Shown: positions 38,361 to 48,161, counted from the first letter of the stretch. The stretch: 64,000 nucleotides of DNA from Cyanobium sp. NIES-981 (GCF_900088535.1 NZ_LT578417.1:2790001-2854000); one strand, 5' to 3'. The notes: generated by a model not told the origin, from the letters alone. Made by a program: numbers and translations.

Positions 38361-39755
38361 TTAAGGATCCCGATCCGGAGTGCCGACGCAGAGGGTCACC
38401 AGGTCGGCCGCACTCCCCAACAGAGCAACGGGCACGGGCAGAGCCGACTGCAGCTGCTCCAGGGTCATGTCATCCAGGAACACCGGCTCCCCCTGCCGCA
38501 GCATCACCGCCGGCAGCAGCAGGGCCTCACCGAGATCCTGGCCGCGCAGACCGTGCAGCAGGTCGGAACCGGTGAGCAGCCCCGTCACCACATGCTCCTG
38601 GCCCCAGTAGGGACTGGGCAGGCCGTGGAGCACCAGCTCGAGGCCCTCCACGGCATTGAGGCGCTCCACCACCGGCTCCAGCGCTTCCGCCACCAGCCTG
38701 CCCACCACCCAGCTGCGGCGGCGGGGTGGGTCCAGCCGCTCCGGCAGGGAGGTGGTGGCCCGGTCCAGCTCTTCGAGGAAGGCCCGGATGCTGCCCACGC
38801 CGTTCTCCTGCTGGGGGAGGTCTTCGTACTGGCCCCGCGGAGGCAGAGGCAGCCCTGCCACCAGATACCACTCATCGGACAGCCAGGCGAAGCGGCTGCC
38901 CAGATCAGCCCTGAAGCGCTCCTGCAGGGCCTCCACCTGGGCCACGACGCGGCGGGCACAGGCCCGGTCCACCGGCCGGAGGGCATCGCCATCGGGCCGG
39001 AAGCGGGTGAGCCCCACCGGCACCACCGCAGCGGAGAGCACAGCCGGCCACGGGCCGCCGCCGAAGCCGGCCAGGTCGGTGAGGGTGCGCTCCAGGGCGG
39101 CCCCGTCGTTGAGGCCCGGACACACCACCACCTGGGCGTGGATCTGCAGATCGCGGGCATCGAACCAGCGCAGCTGCTCCAGGAGCTGGCCGGCCCGTGG
39201 ATTCACTAGCAGCCGGCTGCGCAGCTCCGGATCGGTGGCATGCACCGACACGAAGAGCGGCGAGAGGCGCTGCTCCTCGATCCGTTGCCAGTCGGCGGCG
39301 GTGAGGTTGGTGAGGGTGAGGTAGGAGCCGTAGAGAAAGCTCAGGCGGTAGTCGTCGTCCTTGAGGTAGAGACTGCGGCGCCGGCCCGGCGGCTGCTGGT
39401 CGATGAAGCAGAAGGGGCAGGCGTTGTTGCACTGGCGCAGACCATCGAACAGCGCCTCGGTGAAGGCCAGCCCCAGGCCCTCATCCAGGTCTTTCTCCAG
39501 CTCCACGGTGTGGAGCGCACCGCCGGAATCCTCCACCTCCAGCACCAGGTCCTCTTCCCCCACCAGAAACTGGAGGTCGATCAGGTCGCGGGGGCGGCGG
39601 CCATTGATGCTCAGCAGCCGGTCACCCGGCTCGAAGCCCAGCTCGGCCCCGATGGATCCCGGCTCCACGCTGGCCACCACCGCCGGCTGGGGCAGGCGCA
39701 GGGGCTGGCCATCAGGAGCGGCGAGGGCGATGCCGGCGGATGGTTCCTTCCACAT
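38361..39755 (-). CDS. DUF512 / TIGR03279-type Fe-S protein with PDZ domain
   Basis: A 464-residue protein found throughout cyanobacteria. An N-terminal PDZ-like domain (VASVEPGSIGAELGFEPGDR) precedes a radical-SAM-like core with CNNACPFCFIDQ, a Cx3Cx2C cluster motif. The DUF512 C-terminal region follows (FLDDMTLEQLQSALPVPV). The enzymatic reaction is unknown. ATG start at 39755, 26 bases after the uppP stop on the same strand, so it belongs to the same operon. Confidence 0.9.
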   Translation of the reverse strand: MWKEPSAGIALAAPDGQPLRLPQPAVVASVEPGSIGAELGFEPGDRLLSINGRRPRDLIDLQFLVGEEDLVLEVEDSGGALHTVELEKDLDEGLGLAFTEALFDGLRQCNNACPFCFIDQQPPGRRRSLYLKDDDYRLSFLYGSYLTLTNLTAADWQRIEEQRLSPLFVSVHATDPELRSRLLVNPRAGQLLEQLRWFDARDLQIHAQVVVCPGLNDGAALERTLTDLAGFGGGPWPAVLSAAVVPVGLTRFRPDGDALRPVDRACARRVVAQVEALQERFRADLGSRFAWLSDEWYLVAGLPLPPRGQYEDLPQQENGVGSIRAFLEELDRATTSLPERLDPPRRRSWVVGRLVAEALEPVVERLNAVEGLELVLHGLPSPYWGQEHVVTGLLTGSDLLHGLRGQDLGEALLLPAVMLRQGEPVFLDDMTLEQLQSALPVPVALLGSAADLVTLCVGTPDRDP

Positions 39756-39781
39756 GGCTGCCGGGGATCAGGGTGCCGCTG

Positions 39782-40648
39782 TCACGGAACCACTGTGGCG
39801 CGCAGCCAACCGAGGATGGCCATACCGAAGATCAGCCGGTAGGCCACGAACACCCAGGTGCTGTGGCGCTGCAGGTAGCGGAGCAGCCAGGCGATCGCGG
39901 CCCAGGAGACCACGGCCGCCGAAGCGATGCCCACCAGCATCGGGATCACGCCGCCGCCCGAGGGTGCCGCCAGGGCATCCTTGAGCTGGGCCACGCCCGC
40001 CAGGGTGATGGCCGGGATGCCGAGCAGGAAGGAGAAGCGGGCGGCATCGGCCCGCTCCCAGCCGTCGAAGAGGGCGGCGGTGAGCGTGCTGCCCGATCGC
40101 GACACCCCGGGCACCAGGGCCAGCATCTGGGCCAGCCCCACCACCACGCCGTCCCAGGGGCGGACGGCGGGCAATTCCCGCCGCCGATGGCCCAGCACCT
40201 CGGCCAGGGCCAGCAGCAGCGCCATCACCATGGACACGATGGCGATGGCCGTGAGGCTGCGCAGCGGCGAGTTGTCGTAGTCCGGCACCCAGAGCTTGAT
40301 CGCCAGACCCGCCACCACGATCGGCACCGTGCCGAGGGCGATCGCCACCCCCAGCCGGGCGGCGGGATCGCTCCAGCGGCCATGGCGGCAGGCCCGCGCC
40401 ACCCCCCGGAACACGCTGGCCAGGTCGCGGCGGAAGTAGGCCACCACCGCGGCGATGCTGCCCAGCTGGATCACCGCGGTGACGGCCACGCCGGGATCCC
40501 CCCAGCCCAGCAGCACCGGCACCACCTTGAGGTGCGCCGTGCTGCTGATCGGCAGGAATTCGGTGAGACCCTGCACCACCCCCAGGATCAGGGCCCGCCA
40601 GCAGGCTTCCCAGAGGCCGGGATCGCCGATCACACCAGCGGACTGCAT
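39782..40648 (-). CDS. uppP: undecaprenyl-diphosphate phosphatase
   Basis: Integral-membrane phosphatase (BacA family) that recycles the lipid carrier for peptidoglycan and other envelope polymers. The two active-site motifs are clear: LTEFLPISSTAHL near the N-terminus and PGVSRSGSTLTAAL in the middle. I chose ATG 40648 (QSAGVIGDPGLWEACWRALI) rather than the in-frame GTG at 40699 because the added residues are not membrane-like; the longer form cannot be excluded. First gene of the minus-strand operon running to the rRNA leader. Confidence 0.92.
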   Translation of the reverse strand: MQSAGVIGDPGLWEACWRALILGVVQGLTEFLPISSTAHLKVVPVLLGWGDPGVAVTAVIQLGSIAAVVAYFRRDLASVFRGVARACRHGRWSDPAARLGVAIALGTVPIVVAGLAIKLWVPDYDNSPLRSLTAIAIVSMVMALLLALAEVLGHRRRELPAVRPWDGVVVGLAQMLALVPGVSRSGSTLTAALFDGWERADAARFSFLLGIPAITLAGVAQLKDALAAPSGGGVIPMLVGIASAAVVSWAAIAWLLRYLQRHSTWVFVAYRLIFGMAILGWLRATVVP

Positions 40649-40733
40649 CAGCGAGACCACGTCATGGGGAGACCCTATGGCCAGGCGGCCACCATCCACC
40701 CCTTAAGGTTGGACAACTTTCTTCACAACCCAG

Positions 40734-41492
40734 GTGATCGGGGCCCGACCCAGCGCACTGCTTGCACCTCCGCCCCCCCTGGTTCAGGCTGCGCGCCCTG
40801 CGGCGGCACCGATCCGGCCCGTGGCTCCTCCCCTGGGGGCCCAGCCGAGGGTCCTGGTGGTGAGCAGCGCCCTGCTGGTCACCCTTCCGGTGTTCCTGCA
40901 GGCCCCCTGGGTGCGCCTGTCTCCGGCCAGCGCCACCGTGTTCACGGCCGTTCTGGTGGCGGTGGGGGTGGTGCTCGCCGACAGCCCGGAGCCCCAACGC
41001 CAGCGGCTCGGGAGCCTGCTGGTGGGGTTCGCCGGCAGCTGGCTGGCCGGCTCGCTGTTCTGGGGCTGGGCCCGTCTGCATCCCCTCTGGCACCTGCCGA
41101 TCGAGGCCTTTGCCCTGCCGCTGGCCCTGGCCGGTCTCGGGGGACGCTGGCGGCTGGGCTGCGGCTTCTACCTGGGATCCCTGCTCGGCACCGCCGCCAC
41201 CGACGCCGCCATCGCCGCCACCGGGCTGATGCCCTTCTGGCCCCAGGCCCTGGCCGCGGCCCCGGGCCAGGCCGGCCGGATCCTGCAGGGGGCCGGTCTG
41301 CGGGTGCTTGAACCCTCCAGCCTTCTGGTGGTGGCCGGCGCCGCGGCGCTGCTGCTGCTGCTGAGCCGCTGGCTCTGGCAACGGGGCGAGGTGGGCCGCG
41401 TGGCCAGTGCGGCGCTCTCCACCACCCTGGCGGTGGATGGGATCTTCCTGCTGGCTGCCCTGCTCGCGCCGCGCCTGAGCGGCCTGATCTGA
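40734..41492 (+). CDS. DUF3120 family membrane protein
   Basis: A 252-residue protein with a Pro/Ala-rich N-terminus and about seven hydrophobic segments. VTLPVFLQAPWVRLSP and GCGFYLGSLLGTAATDAAI are characteristic of the cyanobacterial DUF3120 family, whose function is unknown. It is divergent from uppP; a TAAGGT hexamer 24 bases before the ATG may be its -10 element. psbU follows independently. Confidence 0.8.
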   Translation: MIGARPSALLAPPPPLVQAARPAAAPIRPVAPPLGAQPRVLVVSSALLVTLPVFLQAPWVRLSPASATVFTAVLVAVGVVLADSPEPQRQRLGSLLVGFAGSWLAGSLFWGWARLHPLWHLPIEAFALPLALAGLGGRWRLGCGFYLGSLLGTAATDAAIAATGLMPFWPQALAAAPGQAGRILQGAGLRVLEPSSLLVVAGAAALLLLLSRWLWQRGEVGRVASAALSTTLAVDGIFLLAALLAPRLSGLI

Positions 41493-41606
41493 AGATCTGC
41501 AAAAGCCTGCTGGGCCGAGAGGGCTGGAGCAGATCCGCTTCTGTAGCGTTGGCGGTCGGTGGCCCGGCCACCGCTGTTTCCTGTCCTTCTCCGGAGTGTG
41601 CTCGTG

Positions 41607-41984
41607 ATGAAACGGCTGGTTGCCTGGCTGATGAACGGTCTTGTGCTGGCCGGCCTCCTGGCCACCCTCCTGCTGCCCCCGGCGGCGTCGGCGGAGCAGC
41701 TGCGCAACCTGGCCGACGACAAGATCGCCGAGCGGGGCGACAAGGTGGATCTCAACAACAGCTCCGTGCGCCGTTTCCAGAGCTACCCGGGGATGTACCC
41801 CACCCTGGCCGGCAAGATCGTGCTCGGTGGTCCCTACGAGAACGTGGACGACGTTCTCAACCTGGACCTGACGGATCGCCAGAAGGAACTGTTCAACAAG
41901 TACAAGGACAACTTCACCGTCACCCCTCCGGCCATCGCCCTCAACGAGGGCTTCGACCGCATCAATGACGGCCAGTACCGCTGA
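41607..41984 (+). CDS. psbU: photosystem II extrinsic protein U (PsbU, 12 kDa)
   Basis: Lumenal extrinsic subunit that stabilises the oxygen-evolving cluster of photosystem II. From ATG 41607 the 125-residue precursor has a signal peptide (KRLVAWLMNGLVLAGLLATL) cleaved near ASA/EQLRN. The mature domain shows helix-hairpin-helix-like sequence with VDLNNSSVRRFQSYPGMYPT and PYENVDDVLNL. The in-frame upstream start at 41559 would add a non-signal extension and is rejected. A TAGCGT hexamer lies 57 bases upstream. A terminator follows. Confidence 0.95.
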   Translation: MKRLVAWLMNGLVLAGLLATLLLPPAASAEQLRNLADDKIAERGDKVDLNNSSVRRFQSYPGMYPTLAGKIVLGGPYENVDDVLNLDLTDRQKELFNKYKDNFTVTPPAIALNEGFDRINDGQYR

Positions 41985-42014
41985 GCCCCCTCCCTAAGCT
42001 TCCAGCACCGTTGA

Positions 42015-42044
42015 AAGCCGTCGGGGCCTTCCGGCGGCTTTTTT
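42015..42044 (+). terminator. terminator after psbU
   Basis: A 10-bp stem with one G-T pair (AAGCCGTCGG with CCGGCGGCTT), a 6-base loop and a run of six T residues. It lies about 30 bases after the psbU stop. Confidence 0.85.
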
Positions 42045-42077
42045 CATGCCGGCAGGATCCGGAAGCCCGCTGCAGCG

Positions 42078-43754
42078 ATGGCGCACTCTGACTGGGATGT
42101 GGTGGTGGTCGGCGGCGGTGCCGCCGGGCTCATGGCCTGCCTGGAGCTGCCGGCCCAGCTGAAGGTGCTGCTGCTGAACAAGGAGCGAACCCCCCGGTCC
42201 GCCAGCCGCTGGGCCCAGGGCGGCATCGCCGCGGTGACCCATCCCGACGACAGCTTCGCCAGCCATCGCGATGACACCCTGGCGGCGGGAGATGGCCTCT
42301 GCGATCGCCCGGCGGTGGACCTTCTGGTGCATGAGGCGCCCCGGTGCGTGGAGCGCCTGCTGGAGCTCGGCATGGCCTTCGACAGAAGCGGCCAGAGCCT
42401 CAGCACCACCCTGGAGGCGGCCCACAGCCACCGGCGGGTGCTGCACGCCCAGGACCGCACCGGGGGAGCCCTGGTGGATGCGCTCGAGCGGGAGGTGCGC
42501 TGCCGCCCCGGCCTGGAGCAGCGCCAGGGCGTGGTGGCCCTGCAGCTGTGGGTGGAAGCGGGACGCTGCCGCGGCCTGCAGGTGCTGGAGCAGGGATGCA
42601 TCCACTGGCTGGCGGCCCGGGCGGTGGTGCTGGCCACTGGAGGAGGCGGGCACCTGTTCGCCCACACCACCAACCCGGTGCAGTCGAGCGGCGACGGTCT
42701 GGCGATGGCCTGGCAGGCCGGCGCCCAGGTGCGCGACCTGGAATTCGTTCAGTTCCATCCCACTGCCCTGATGCTCCCCGGAGCCCCCCACTTCCTGATT
42801 TCGGAGGCGGTGCGCGGGGAGGGGGCCCGGCTGATCGATGCGCACGGCACCAGCCCGGTGGCGGAGCTGGCCGGCGGCGATCTGGCCCCCCGGGACCAGG
42901 TGAGCCGGGCCCTGGCCCGCAGGATGCAGGAGCAGGGGGTGGACCACCTGTGGCTGGATCTGCGCCCGATCGGGGCCGAGCACCTCCAGCGCCAGTTCCC
43001 CACCATCCTGGGCCGTTGCCGCGAACTCGGCCTCGAGCCCACGGCCGCCCCTCTGCCGGTGGCTCCCGCCGCCCACTACTGGATGGGCGGGGTCCGCACC
43101 GACCTGAAGGCCGGCACCACGGTGCCGGGCCTCTACGCGGTGGGGGAGCTGGCCTGCACAGGCGTGCATGGCGCCAACCGGCTGGCCAGCAACTCCCTGA
43201 TGGAGTGCCTGGTGTTCGCCAGGCAGCTGCGCCACATCCAGCTGGAGTCTGGCGCGCCACCGGGTTGCGACGGCCCCGGGTCGGGCTCGCCGCAGCCGGC
43301 CACGGCGGCCCAGGAGCCCATCCCTCCGGGCCCCACCACCCTGGAGCTGAAGGCCCGGATCCGAAACCTGCGCGAGCTCTGCTGGCAGGTGGCGGGCGTA
43401 GAGCGCCGGGGCCATGCGCTGGCGGCCGCGCTGCCGCAGCTGCGCCGGGAGCGCCGGGAGCTCGAAGCCGATCCCTGCTGGCAGGAGGTGAGCCACCTCC
43501 CGAAAGCGGGCCGGCTCAGCGTCAGGCCCGCCGCGCTGCCCGCCCTGCGGCTTCTTCAGGAGCTGCACCAGCGGCTGGTGCTGGCCGAGCTGCTGATCGA
43601 GGCGGCCCTGTTCCGCGTCGAAAGCCGGGGAGGGCATTTCCGCACCGATGCGCCGGCACACCAGCCGTTCTGGCAGGTGCACAGCTGCCAGACCCACGGG
43701 GCCGGCATCAGCACCGCGGCGGTGCTCCCGGCCGGCGCACGGGCCGGGAGTTAA
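42078..43754 (+). CDS. nadB: L-aspartate oxidase
   Basis: FAD enzyme that oxidises L-aspartate to iminoaspartate, the first step of NAD synthesis. N-terminal dinucleotide site VVVVGGGAAGLMACLEL, then SRWAQGGIAAVTHPDDS, the substrate region (AHSHRRVLHAQDRTGGALV split across the active site) and HYWMGGVRTDLKAGT. The C-terminal helical domain ends with SRGGHFRTDAPA. Length 558 residues is normal. Its stop overlaps that of the convergent VKOR gene by four bases. Confidence 0.95.
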   Translation: MAHSDWDVVVVGGGAAGLMACLELPAQLKVLLLNKERTPRSASRWAQGGIAAVTHPDDSFASHRDDTLAAGDGLCDRPAVDLLVHEAPRCVERLLELGMAFDRSGQSLSTTLEAAHSHRRVLHAQDRTGGALVDALEREVRCRPGLEQRQGVVALQLWVEAGRCRGLQVLEQGCIHWLAARAVVLATGGGGHLFAHTTNPVQSSGDGLAMAWQAGAQVRDLEFVQFHPTALMLPGAPHFLISEAVRGEGARLIDAHGTSPVAELAGGDLAPRDQVSRALARRMQEQGVDHLWLDLRPIGAEHLQRQFPTILGRCRELGLEPTAAPLPVAPAAHYWMGGVRTDLKAGTTVPGLYAVGELACTGVHGANRLASNSLMECLVFARQLRHIQLESGAPPGCDGPGSGSPQPATAAQEPIPPGPTTLELKARIRNLRELCWQVAGVERRGHALAAALPQLRRERRELEADPCWQEVSHLPKAGRLSVRPAALPALRLLQELHQRLVLAELLIEAALFRVESRGGHFRTDAPAHQPFWQVHSCQTHGAGISTAAVLPAGARAGS

Positions 43755-44677
43755 GGGCCCTCAGGCTTGAATCCGCTCAGCTCGGCCAGGCGCTCGAGGG
43801 GCTTGACGCCGGAATCCAGCTTCCCGTTGATCTCCCAGGTGGGGAAGCCCTGGATGGCCTTGCTGTCGCAGAGCGCCTTCTGGCTGTTGCGGCCGTCGGG
43901 CGCACACTCGATCACCTTCAGCTTGTCGGTGGCTTCCTTGCCGAACAGCTCCTTCTGCTCATGGCAGTGGGGGCACCAGTAGGCGGAATACATCACGGCA
44001 CCCGTGCGGGTGAGGTGCTCCGCCAGGGCCAGGGTCTGGGGCGTGCTCTCACTCACCACAGCCGGTGGGGTGCCGGGCCCGGTGACGAGGGCCGGCCGAT
44101 CCACCGCCGTGGCCCAGCCGAGGCCCACCAGACCCACCACCAGGGCCACCAGGATGAGACGGAAGAGCAGCTGGCCCCGGTCCTGCCAGTCGCCGCCGAT
44201 CAGGGTGAACACGAGCAGGGCCACGCTCAGCACGGCCGAGAGCACGCAGAAGAAGCAGAAGGCCTGGATCTTGAACACCATCACGCCCATCAGCAGCACG
44301 CTGAAGACCGCCATGCCGGTGCTGGTGAGCAGCATCCCCCACCAGCTCAGGGAACCGAGCCTGTCGCGCAGGTCGCCCTTCAGCACCAGAGGAAGCACGG
44401 CCATCAGCAGCATCGCCAGATAGGCCAGGCAGCCGAACAGCGACAGCGGCTGGCCGAACAGGCTGCCCCAGGCGCTGTTCAGCACCTTGTCGCAGCCTTC
44501 CGCCCCTCCGGGACAGACCAGGGGGCCCAGCATTCCCCAGCGTTTGAGCGTGATCGTGCCGGTGTCGATGACACCGATGGTGGCCAGCACCGACAGCACC
44601 ACCCGCACCCAGCGCTGCCCGGGATCACCGCGACGGCGCGAGCTGCTGAGGCGTTCACTGAGACGGCTGGAGGTCAC
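43751..44677 (-). CDS. VKOR-thioredoxin fusion protein (LTO1-like disulfide oxidase)
   Basis: Thylakoid/inner-membrane disulfide-forming enzyme that passes electrons to quinone. From GTG 44677 ([11 protein letters not shown]) the protein is 308 residues. The VKOR part has the loop cysteines in [11 protein letters not shown] and the membrane CxxC in [10 protein letters not shown]. The C-terminal thioredoxin-like domain has [18 protein letters not shown] and [12 protein letters not shown]. The frame stays open to 44857, but that would overlap rimO and lacks coding character. Known cyanobacterial and chloroplast members support photosystem II assembly. Confidence 0.9.
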   Translation of the reverse strand: MTSSRLSERLSSSRRRGDPGQRWVRVVLSVLATIGVIDTGTITLKRWGMLGPLVCPGGAEGCDKVLNSAWGSLFGQPLSLFGCLAYLAMLLMAVLPLVLKGDLRDRLGSLSWWGMLLTSTGMAVFSVLLMGVMVFKIQAFCFFCVLSAVLSVALLVFTLIGGDWQDRGQLLFRLILVALVVGLVGLGWATAVDRPALVTGPGTPPAVVSESTPQTLALAEHLTRTGAVMYSAYWCPHCHEQKELFGKEATDKLKVIECAPDGRNSQKALCDSKAIQGFPTWEINGKLDSGVKPLERLAELSGFKPEGP

Positions 44678-44736
44678 GGACAATGGAGTGGTGGGCTTTG
44701 GGGGGATTCTCGCAGCCGCGCCCGGCAGCCGCCCCA

Positions 44737-44742
44737 TAGGGT
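44737..44742 (+). promoter_or_regulatory. TAGGGT -10-like element before rimO
   Basis: CCATAGGGT with TAGGGT at 44737-44742 lies 23 bases before the rimO ATG, in the 88-base region shared with the divergent VKOR gene. Confidence 0.4.
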
Positions 44743-44765
44743 GGTGGATCGGCCAGCCATCGCCC

Positions 44766-46169
44766 ATGAGTTCCCCGCGCCAGAGCGGATCCCCGCGCAA
44801 GACGATCGCCTTTGCCCACCTCGGCTGCGAGAAGAACCGGGTGGACACCGAGCACATGCTCGGCCTGCTGGCGGAAGCCGGCTACGGCGTGAGCGCGGAT
44901 GAAGGCGAGGCCAGCGTGGTGGTGGTGAACACCTGCAGCTTCATCCAGGACGCCCGCGAGGAATCGGTGCGGACCCTGGTGGAACTGGCGGAACAGGGCA
45001 AGGAACTGATCATCGCGGGCTGCCTGGCCCAGCATTTCCAGGAGGAGCTGCTCGAATCGCTGCCGGAGGCGAAGGCGATCGTGGGCACCGGCGACTACCA
45101 GCACATCGTGAGCGTGCTGGAGAAGGTGGAGGCCGGCGAGCGGGTGAACCAGGTGAGCGCCACCCCCACCTTCGTGGGCGACGAGCACCTGCCCCGCTAC
45201 CGCACCACCTCCGAGGCCGTGGCCTATCTGAAGGTGGCCGAGGGCTGCGATTACCGCTGCGCCTTCTGCATCATTCCCAGGCTGCGCGGCGATCAGCGCT
45301 CACGGCCGATCGAGTCGATCGTGGCGGAGGCGCGGCAACTGGCCGCCCAGGGGGTGAAGGAACTGGTGCTGATCAGCCAGATCACCACCAACTACGGCCT
45401 CGACCTCTACGGCAAGCCCCAACTGGCGGAGCTGCTGCGGGCCCTGGCTGAGGTGGAGATCCCCTGGATCCGGGTGCACTACGCCTATCCCACCGGCCTC
45501 ACCTCCGAGGTGCTGGCCGCCTACCGGGAGGTGCCGAACGTGGTGCCCTACCTGGATCTGCCGCTGCAGCACAGCCACCCGGACGTGCTGCGGGCCATGA
45601 ACCGGCCCTGGCAGGCGAACGTGACCGGCGGACTGCTGCAGCGCATCCGCGAGCAGCTGCCCGATGCGGTGCTGCGCACCACCTTCATCGTGGGCTTTCC
45701 CGGTGAGACCGAGGAGCACTTCCAGCACCTGCTGGACTTCGTGGCCGAACAGCGCTTCGACCATGTGGGGGTGTTCACCTTCTCCCCCGAGGACGGCACG
45801 CCGGCGGCGGACCTGCCCGATGCGGTGGCCCCCGAGGTGGCCGCCTCCCGCAAGGACCGGCTGATGGCCCTGCAGCAACCGATCGCCGCCGCCCGCAATC
45901 AGGCCTGGGTGGGCAGGATCGTGGATGTGCTGATCGAGCAGGAGAACCCGGCCACCGGTGAGATGCTCGGCCGCTGCAGCCGATTCGCCCCGGAGGTGGA
46001 TGGGGAGGTGCGGGTGAATCCCGGGCCCGGGGGCCTGTGCGCCGCCCCCGGCACGATGGTGCCGGTGCGGCTCACCGCCGCCGACACCTACGACCTGATC
46101 GGCGAGGTGGTGGGCGCCGGCGCCATGGTGCACGAGGCGCAGGCGGCCCGCTCGCTCAGATCAGCTTGA
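44766..46169 (+). CDS. rimO: ribosomal protein uS12 methylthiotransferase RimO
   Basis: Radical-SAM methylthiotransferase modifying an aspartate of ribosomal protein S12. From ATG 44766 it has 467 residues: the N-terminal MTTase domain with three cluster cysteines ([27 protein letters not shown]), the radical-SAM motif [17 protein letters not shown], and a C-terminal TRAM domain ([17 protein letters not shown]). [10 protein letters not shown] and IPRLRG distinguish RimO from MiaB. The 3' end overlaps the convergent PetL-like gene by 14 bases. Confidence 0.95.
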   Translation: MSSPRQSGSPRKTIAFAHLGCEKNRVDTEHMLGLLAEAGYGVSADEGEASVVVVNTCSFIQDAREESVRTLVELAEQGKELIIAGCLAQHFQEELLESLPEAKAIVGTGDYQHIVSVLEKVEAGERVNQVSATPTFVGDEHLPRYRTTSEAVAYLKVAEGCDYRCAFCIIPRLRGDQRSRPIESIVAEARQLAAQGVKELVLISQITTNYGLDLYGKPQLAELLRALAEVEIPWIRVHYAYPTGLTSEVLAAYREVPNVVPYLDLPLQHSHPDVLRAMNRPWQANVTGGLLQRIREQLPDAVLRTTFIVGFPGETEEHFQHLLDFVAEQRFDHVGVFTFSPEDGTPAADLPDAVAPEVAASRKDRLMALQQPIAAARNQAWVGRIVDVLIEQENPATGEMLGRCSRFAPEVDGEVRVNPGPGGLCAAPGTMVPVRLTAADTYDLIGEVVGAGAMVHEAQAARSLRSA

Positions 46170-46248
46170 CGCCGCGCAGCACCACGGAGGCCACGAAGGC
46201 GGCGACCAGACCGCCGCCGACCAGACCCAGGTAGATCGCTGCACCCAT
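46156..46248 (-). CDS. petL: PetL-like cytochrome b6f subunit (30 residues)
   Basis: A 30-residue peptide: a short start (GAAIYLG), one membrane helix ([18 protein letters not shown]) and the ending LRGVKLI. The single helix, length and C-terminal (K/R)xxKLI pattern resemble PetL of the cytochrome b6f complex, which as I recall ends in IKSIKLI in Mastigocladus. An annotator could miss it because of its size. TGTAAT about 30 bases upstream is a plausible -10. It is convergent with rimO, overlapping by 14 bases. Other tiny thylakoid subunits are possible alternatives. Confidence 0.6.
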   Translation of the reverse strand: MGAAIYLGLVGGGLVAAFVASVVLRGVKLI

Positions 46249-46252
46249 GGAG

Positions 46253-46292
46253 GGCCTCTGCTGCTGAAGGTGGCCCCATTACAGCAGAGGCC
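46253..46292 (-). promoter_or_regulatory. inverted repeat spanning the petL-like promoter
   Basis: An 11-bp perfect inverted repeat (GGCCTCTGCTG at 46253-46263 with CAGCAGAGGCC at 46282-46292, 18 bases apart) lies directly before the PetL-like start. The candidate -10 TGTAAT (minus strand, 46278-46283) overlaps the inner edge of the upstream arm. The other arm would be in the 5' leader next to the start codon. It may be an operator, or a leader hairpin if transcription starts further upstream. Confidence 0.4.
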
Positions 46293-46525
46293 ATGCCTCA
46301 TCAGGCATCCCGGAGACCATCTGCCTAGGCTTTGGCCACTTCGGGATCAGAGGGTCCGACAGCTCTCCGCCAACCCGCTCTCCAGCTCCCTCCAGGACAC
46401 CGCCCCAGGCTCCGGCCCTCTCCGCGGTCTCGTGTCGTCACGGTGCCGACCCCACCGGATGAGGTTGCTGGCAGGCACGTCCTGGTCCGGCCATGGGCCT
46501 TTCCTGCGTTCGTCCCGATCCCCGT

Positions 46526-48148
46526 ATGCGCACCCTGCTGATCTATCCGGAATTCCCCAGGACGTTCTGGAGCTACGAGAAGATCCTCGAACTGGTGAAC
46601 CGCAAGGTGCTCCTGCCGCCCCTGGGCATGGTCACCGTGGCGGCACTGCTGCCCCAGAGCTGGCCGATGAAGCTGGTGGACCGCAACGTGCGGGAGGTGA
46701 CCGAGGCCGAGTGGGACTGGGCCGAGCTGGTGGTGATGTCGGGGATGATCGTGCAGAAGGCCGACATGGCCGCGCAGATCGCCAGGGCCAAGCAACGGGG
46801 CCTGCCGGTGGCCGTGGGTGGGCCCTTCGCCAGTTCCACGCCCGACGCTCCCGAACTGGATCTCGCCGACTTCAAGGTGCTCGACGAGGGGGAGATCACC
46901 CTGCCCCTGTTCATCGAGGCCCTGGAGCGCGGCGAACGGCAGGGCCGCTTCAACTCCGGCGGCGAGAAGCCGGACGTGACCGGCACGCCCATCCCCCGCT
47001 TCGACCTGCTGGAGATGGACGCCTATTCCGAGATGTCGGTGCAGTTCTCGCGGGGCTGCCCGTTCCAGTGCGAGTTCTGCGACATCATCGTGCTGTATGG
47101 GCGCAAACCCCGCACCAAGGAGCCCGACCAGCTGATCGCCGAATTGCAACGCCTCTACGACCTGGGCTGGCGCCGCTCGGTGTTCCTGGTGGATGACAAC
47201 TTCATCGGCAACAAGCGCAACGTGAAGCGACTGCTGCCCGCCCTCAAGCAGTGGCAGATCGAGCACGGCTATCCCTTCAGTTTCGCCACCGAGGCCTCGG
47301 TGGATCTGGCGGCCGATGACGAACTGATGCAGATGATGGTGGAATGCCGCTTCGAGAGCGTGTTCCTCGGCATCGAAACGCCAGACGAAGCGAGCCTGGA
47401 GGTGGCCGGCAAGCGCCAGAACACCCGCAGCTCCCTGGAGGACTCGGTGAACCGCATCACCTCCTACGGGCTGCGGGTGATGGCCGGATTCATCATCGGC
47501 TTCGACGGCGAGAAGCAGGGCGCCGGCGACCGCATCGTGGAGTTCGTGACCCGCACCGGCATCCCCCACGCCATGATGGGCATGCTCCAGGCGCTGCCGA
47601 ACACGGCCCTGTGGCATCGCCTCGAGCGGGAAGGACGGCTGATCCAGGATTCAGCCGCGGCCAAGGGTGTGAACCAGACCAACCTGCTCAACTTCGTGCC
47701 CACCCGCCCGATCCGGGACATCGCCAATGAGTACGTGGAGGCCTTCTCCAGGCTGTATGAACCGCATGCCTACATCGACCGGGTCTACAACTACTTCCTG
47801 AAACTGCCTCCTCAGAAGTACAAGGAGTTTCTGGTTGAGCAGAAGCCCGAGAAGGGAGGCATCAATGAAGGGGTGAACTGGGTGGATCTCCGCGCCCTGG
47901 CCATCATCGTGTGGCGCCAGGGATTCCGCCGCAGCACCCGCTGGCGCTTCTGGAGGGCCCTGTACGGGATGGCCAGGAACAACCCCAAACGCTTCAAGGG
48001 GTTCATCTCCATCCTGGCCCACAACGAGCACTTCCTCGAGTACCGGGCGATCGTGCGCGAGGAGATCGCCGCCCAGCTGGCCCAGCTGCCCCCCGAACCC
48101 GCCGGCGCCACCAGCCCGTCACCCGTGCCCGAACTGATCTCTGCCTGA
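46526..48148 (+). CDS. B12-binding-domain radical SAM protein (DUF4070 C-terminus)
   Basis: A 540-residue protein with an N-terminal cobalamin-binding-type Rossmann domain (TLLIYPEFPRTFWSYEKIL), a radical-SAM core with SRGCPFQCEFCDIIVLYGR (Cx3Cx2C) and a DUF4070-type C-terminal helical region. ATG 46526 is preferred over the in-frame start at 46493 because RTLLIYPEFP is the usual family start. Related proteins include the hopanoid methylase HpnP, but this one matches the broader cyanobacterial group, so substrate is left open. A TAGGCT hexamer lies 195 bases upstream; the region between holds no gene that I can see. Confidence 0.9.
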   Translation: MRTLLIYPEFPRTFWSYEKILELVNRKVLLPPLGMVTVAALLPQSWPMKLVDRNVREVTEAEWDWAELVVMSGMIVQKADMAAQIARAKQRGLPVAVGGPFASSTPDAPELDLADFKVLDEGEITLPLFIEALERGERQGRFNSGGEKPDVTGTPIPRFDLLEMDAYSEMSVQFSRGCPFQCEFCDIIVLYGRKPRTKEPDQLIAELQRLYDLGWRRSVFLVDDNFIGNKRNVKRLLPALKQWQIEHGYPFSFATEASVDLAADDELMQMMVECRFESVFLGIETPDEASLEVAGKRQNTRSSLEDSVNRITSYGLRVMAGFIIGFDGEKQGAGDRIVEFVTRTGIPHAMMGMLQALPNTALWHRLEREGRLIQDSAAAKGVNQTNLLNFVPTRPIRDIANEYVEAFSRLYEPHAYIDRVYNYFLKLPPQKYKEFLVEQKPEKGGINEGVNWVDLRALAIIVWRQGFRRSTRWRFWRALYGMARNNPKRFKGFISILAHNEHFLEYRAIVREEIAAQLAQLPPEPAGATSPSPVPELISA

Positions 48149-48161
48149 GGTCGGCGGCGGA

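Noticed and set aside
46331-46525. Possible cobalamin riboswitch in the long region before the B12-binding radical SAM gene
   Set aside because: I found no convincing B12 box or the usual core helices; GGCCACT alone is not enough. The gene product binds B12 but need not be B12-regulated.
46526-48148. Assignment of the radical SAM protein as hopanoid methylase HpnP
   Set aside because: The domain order is similar, but the N-terminus and core match the general cyanobacterial B12-radical SAM group as well or better; no hopanoid genes are nearby.
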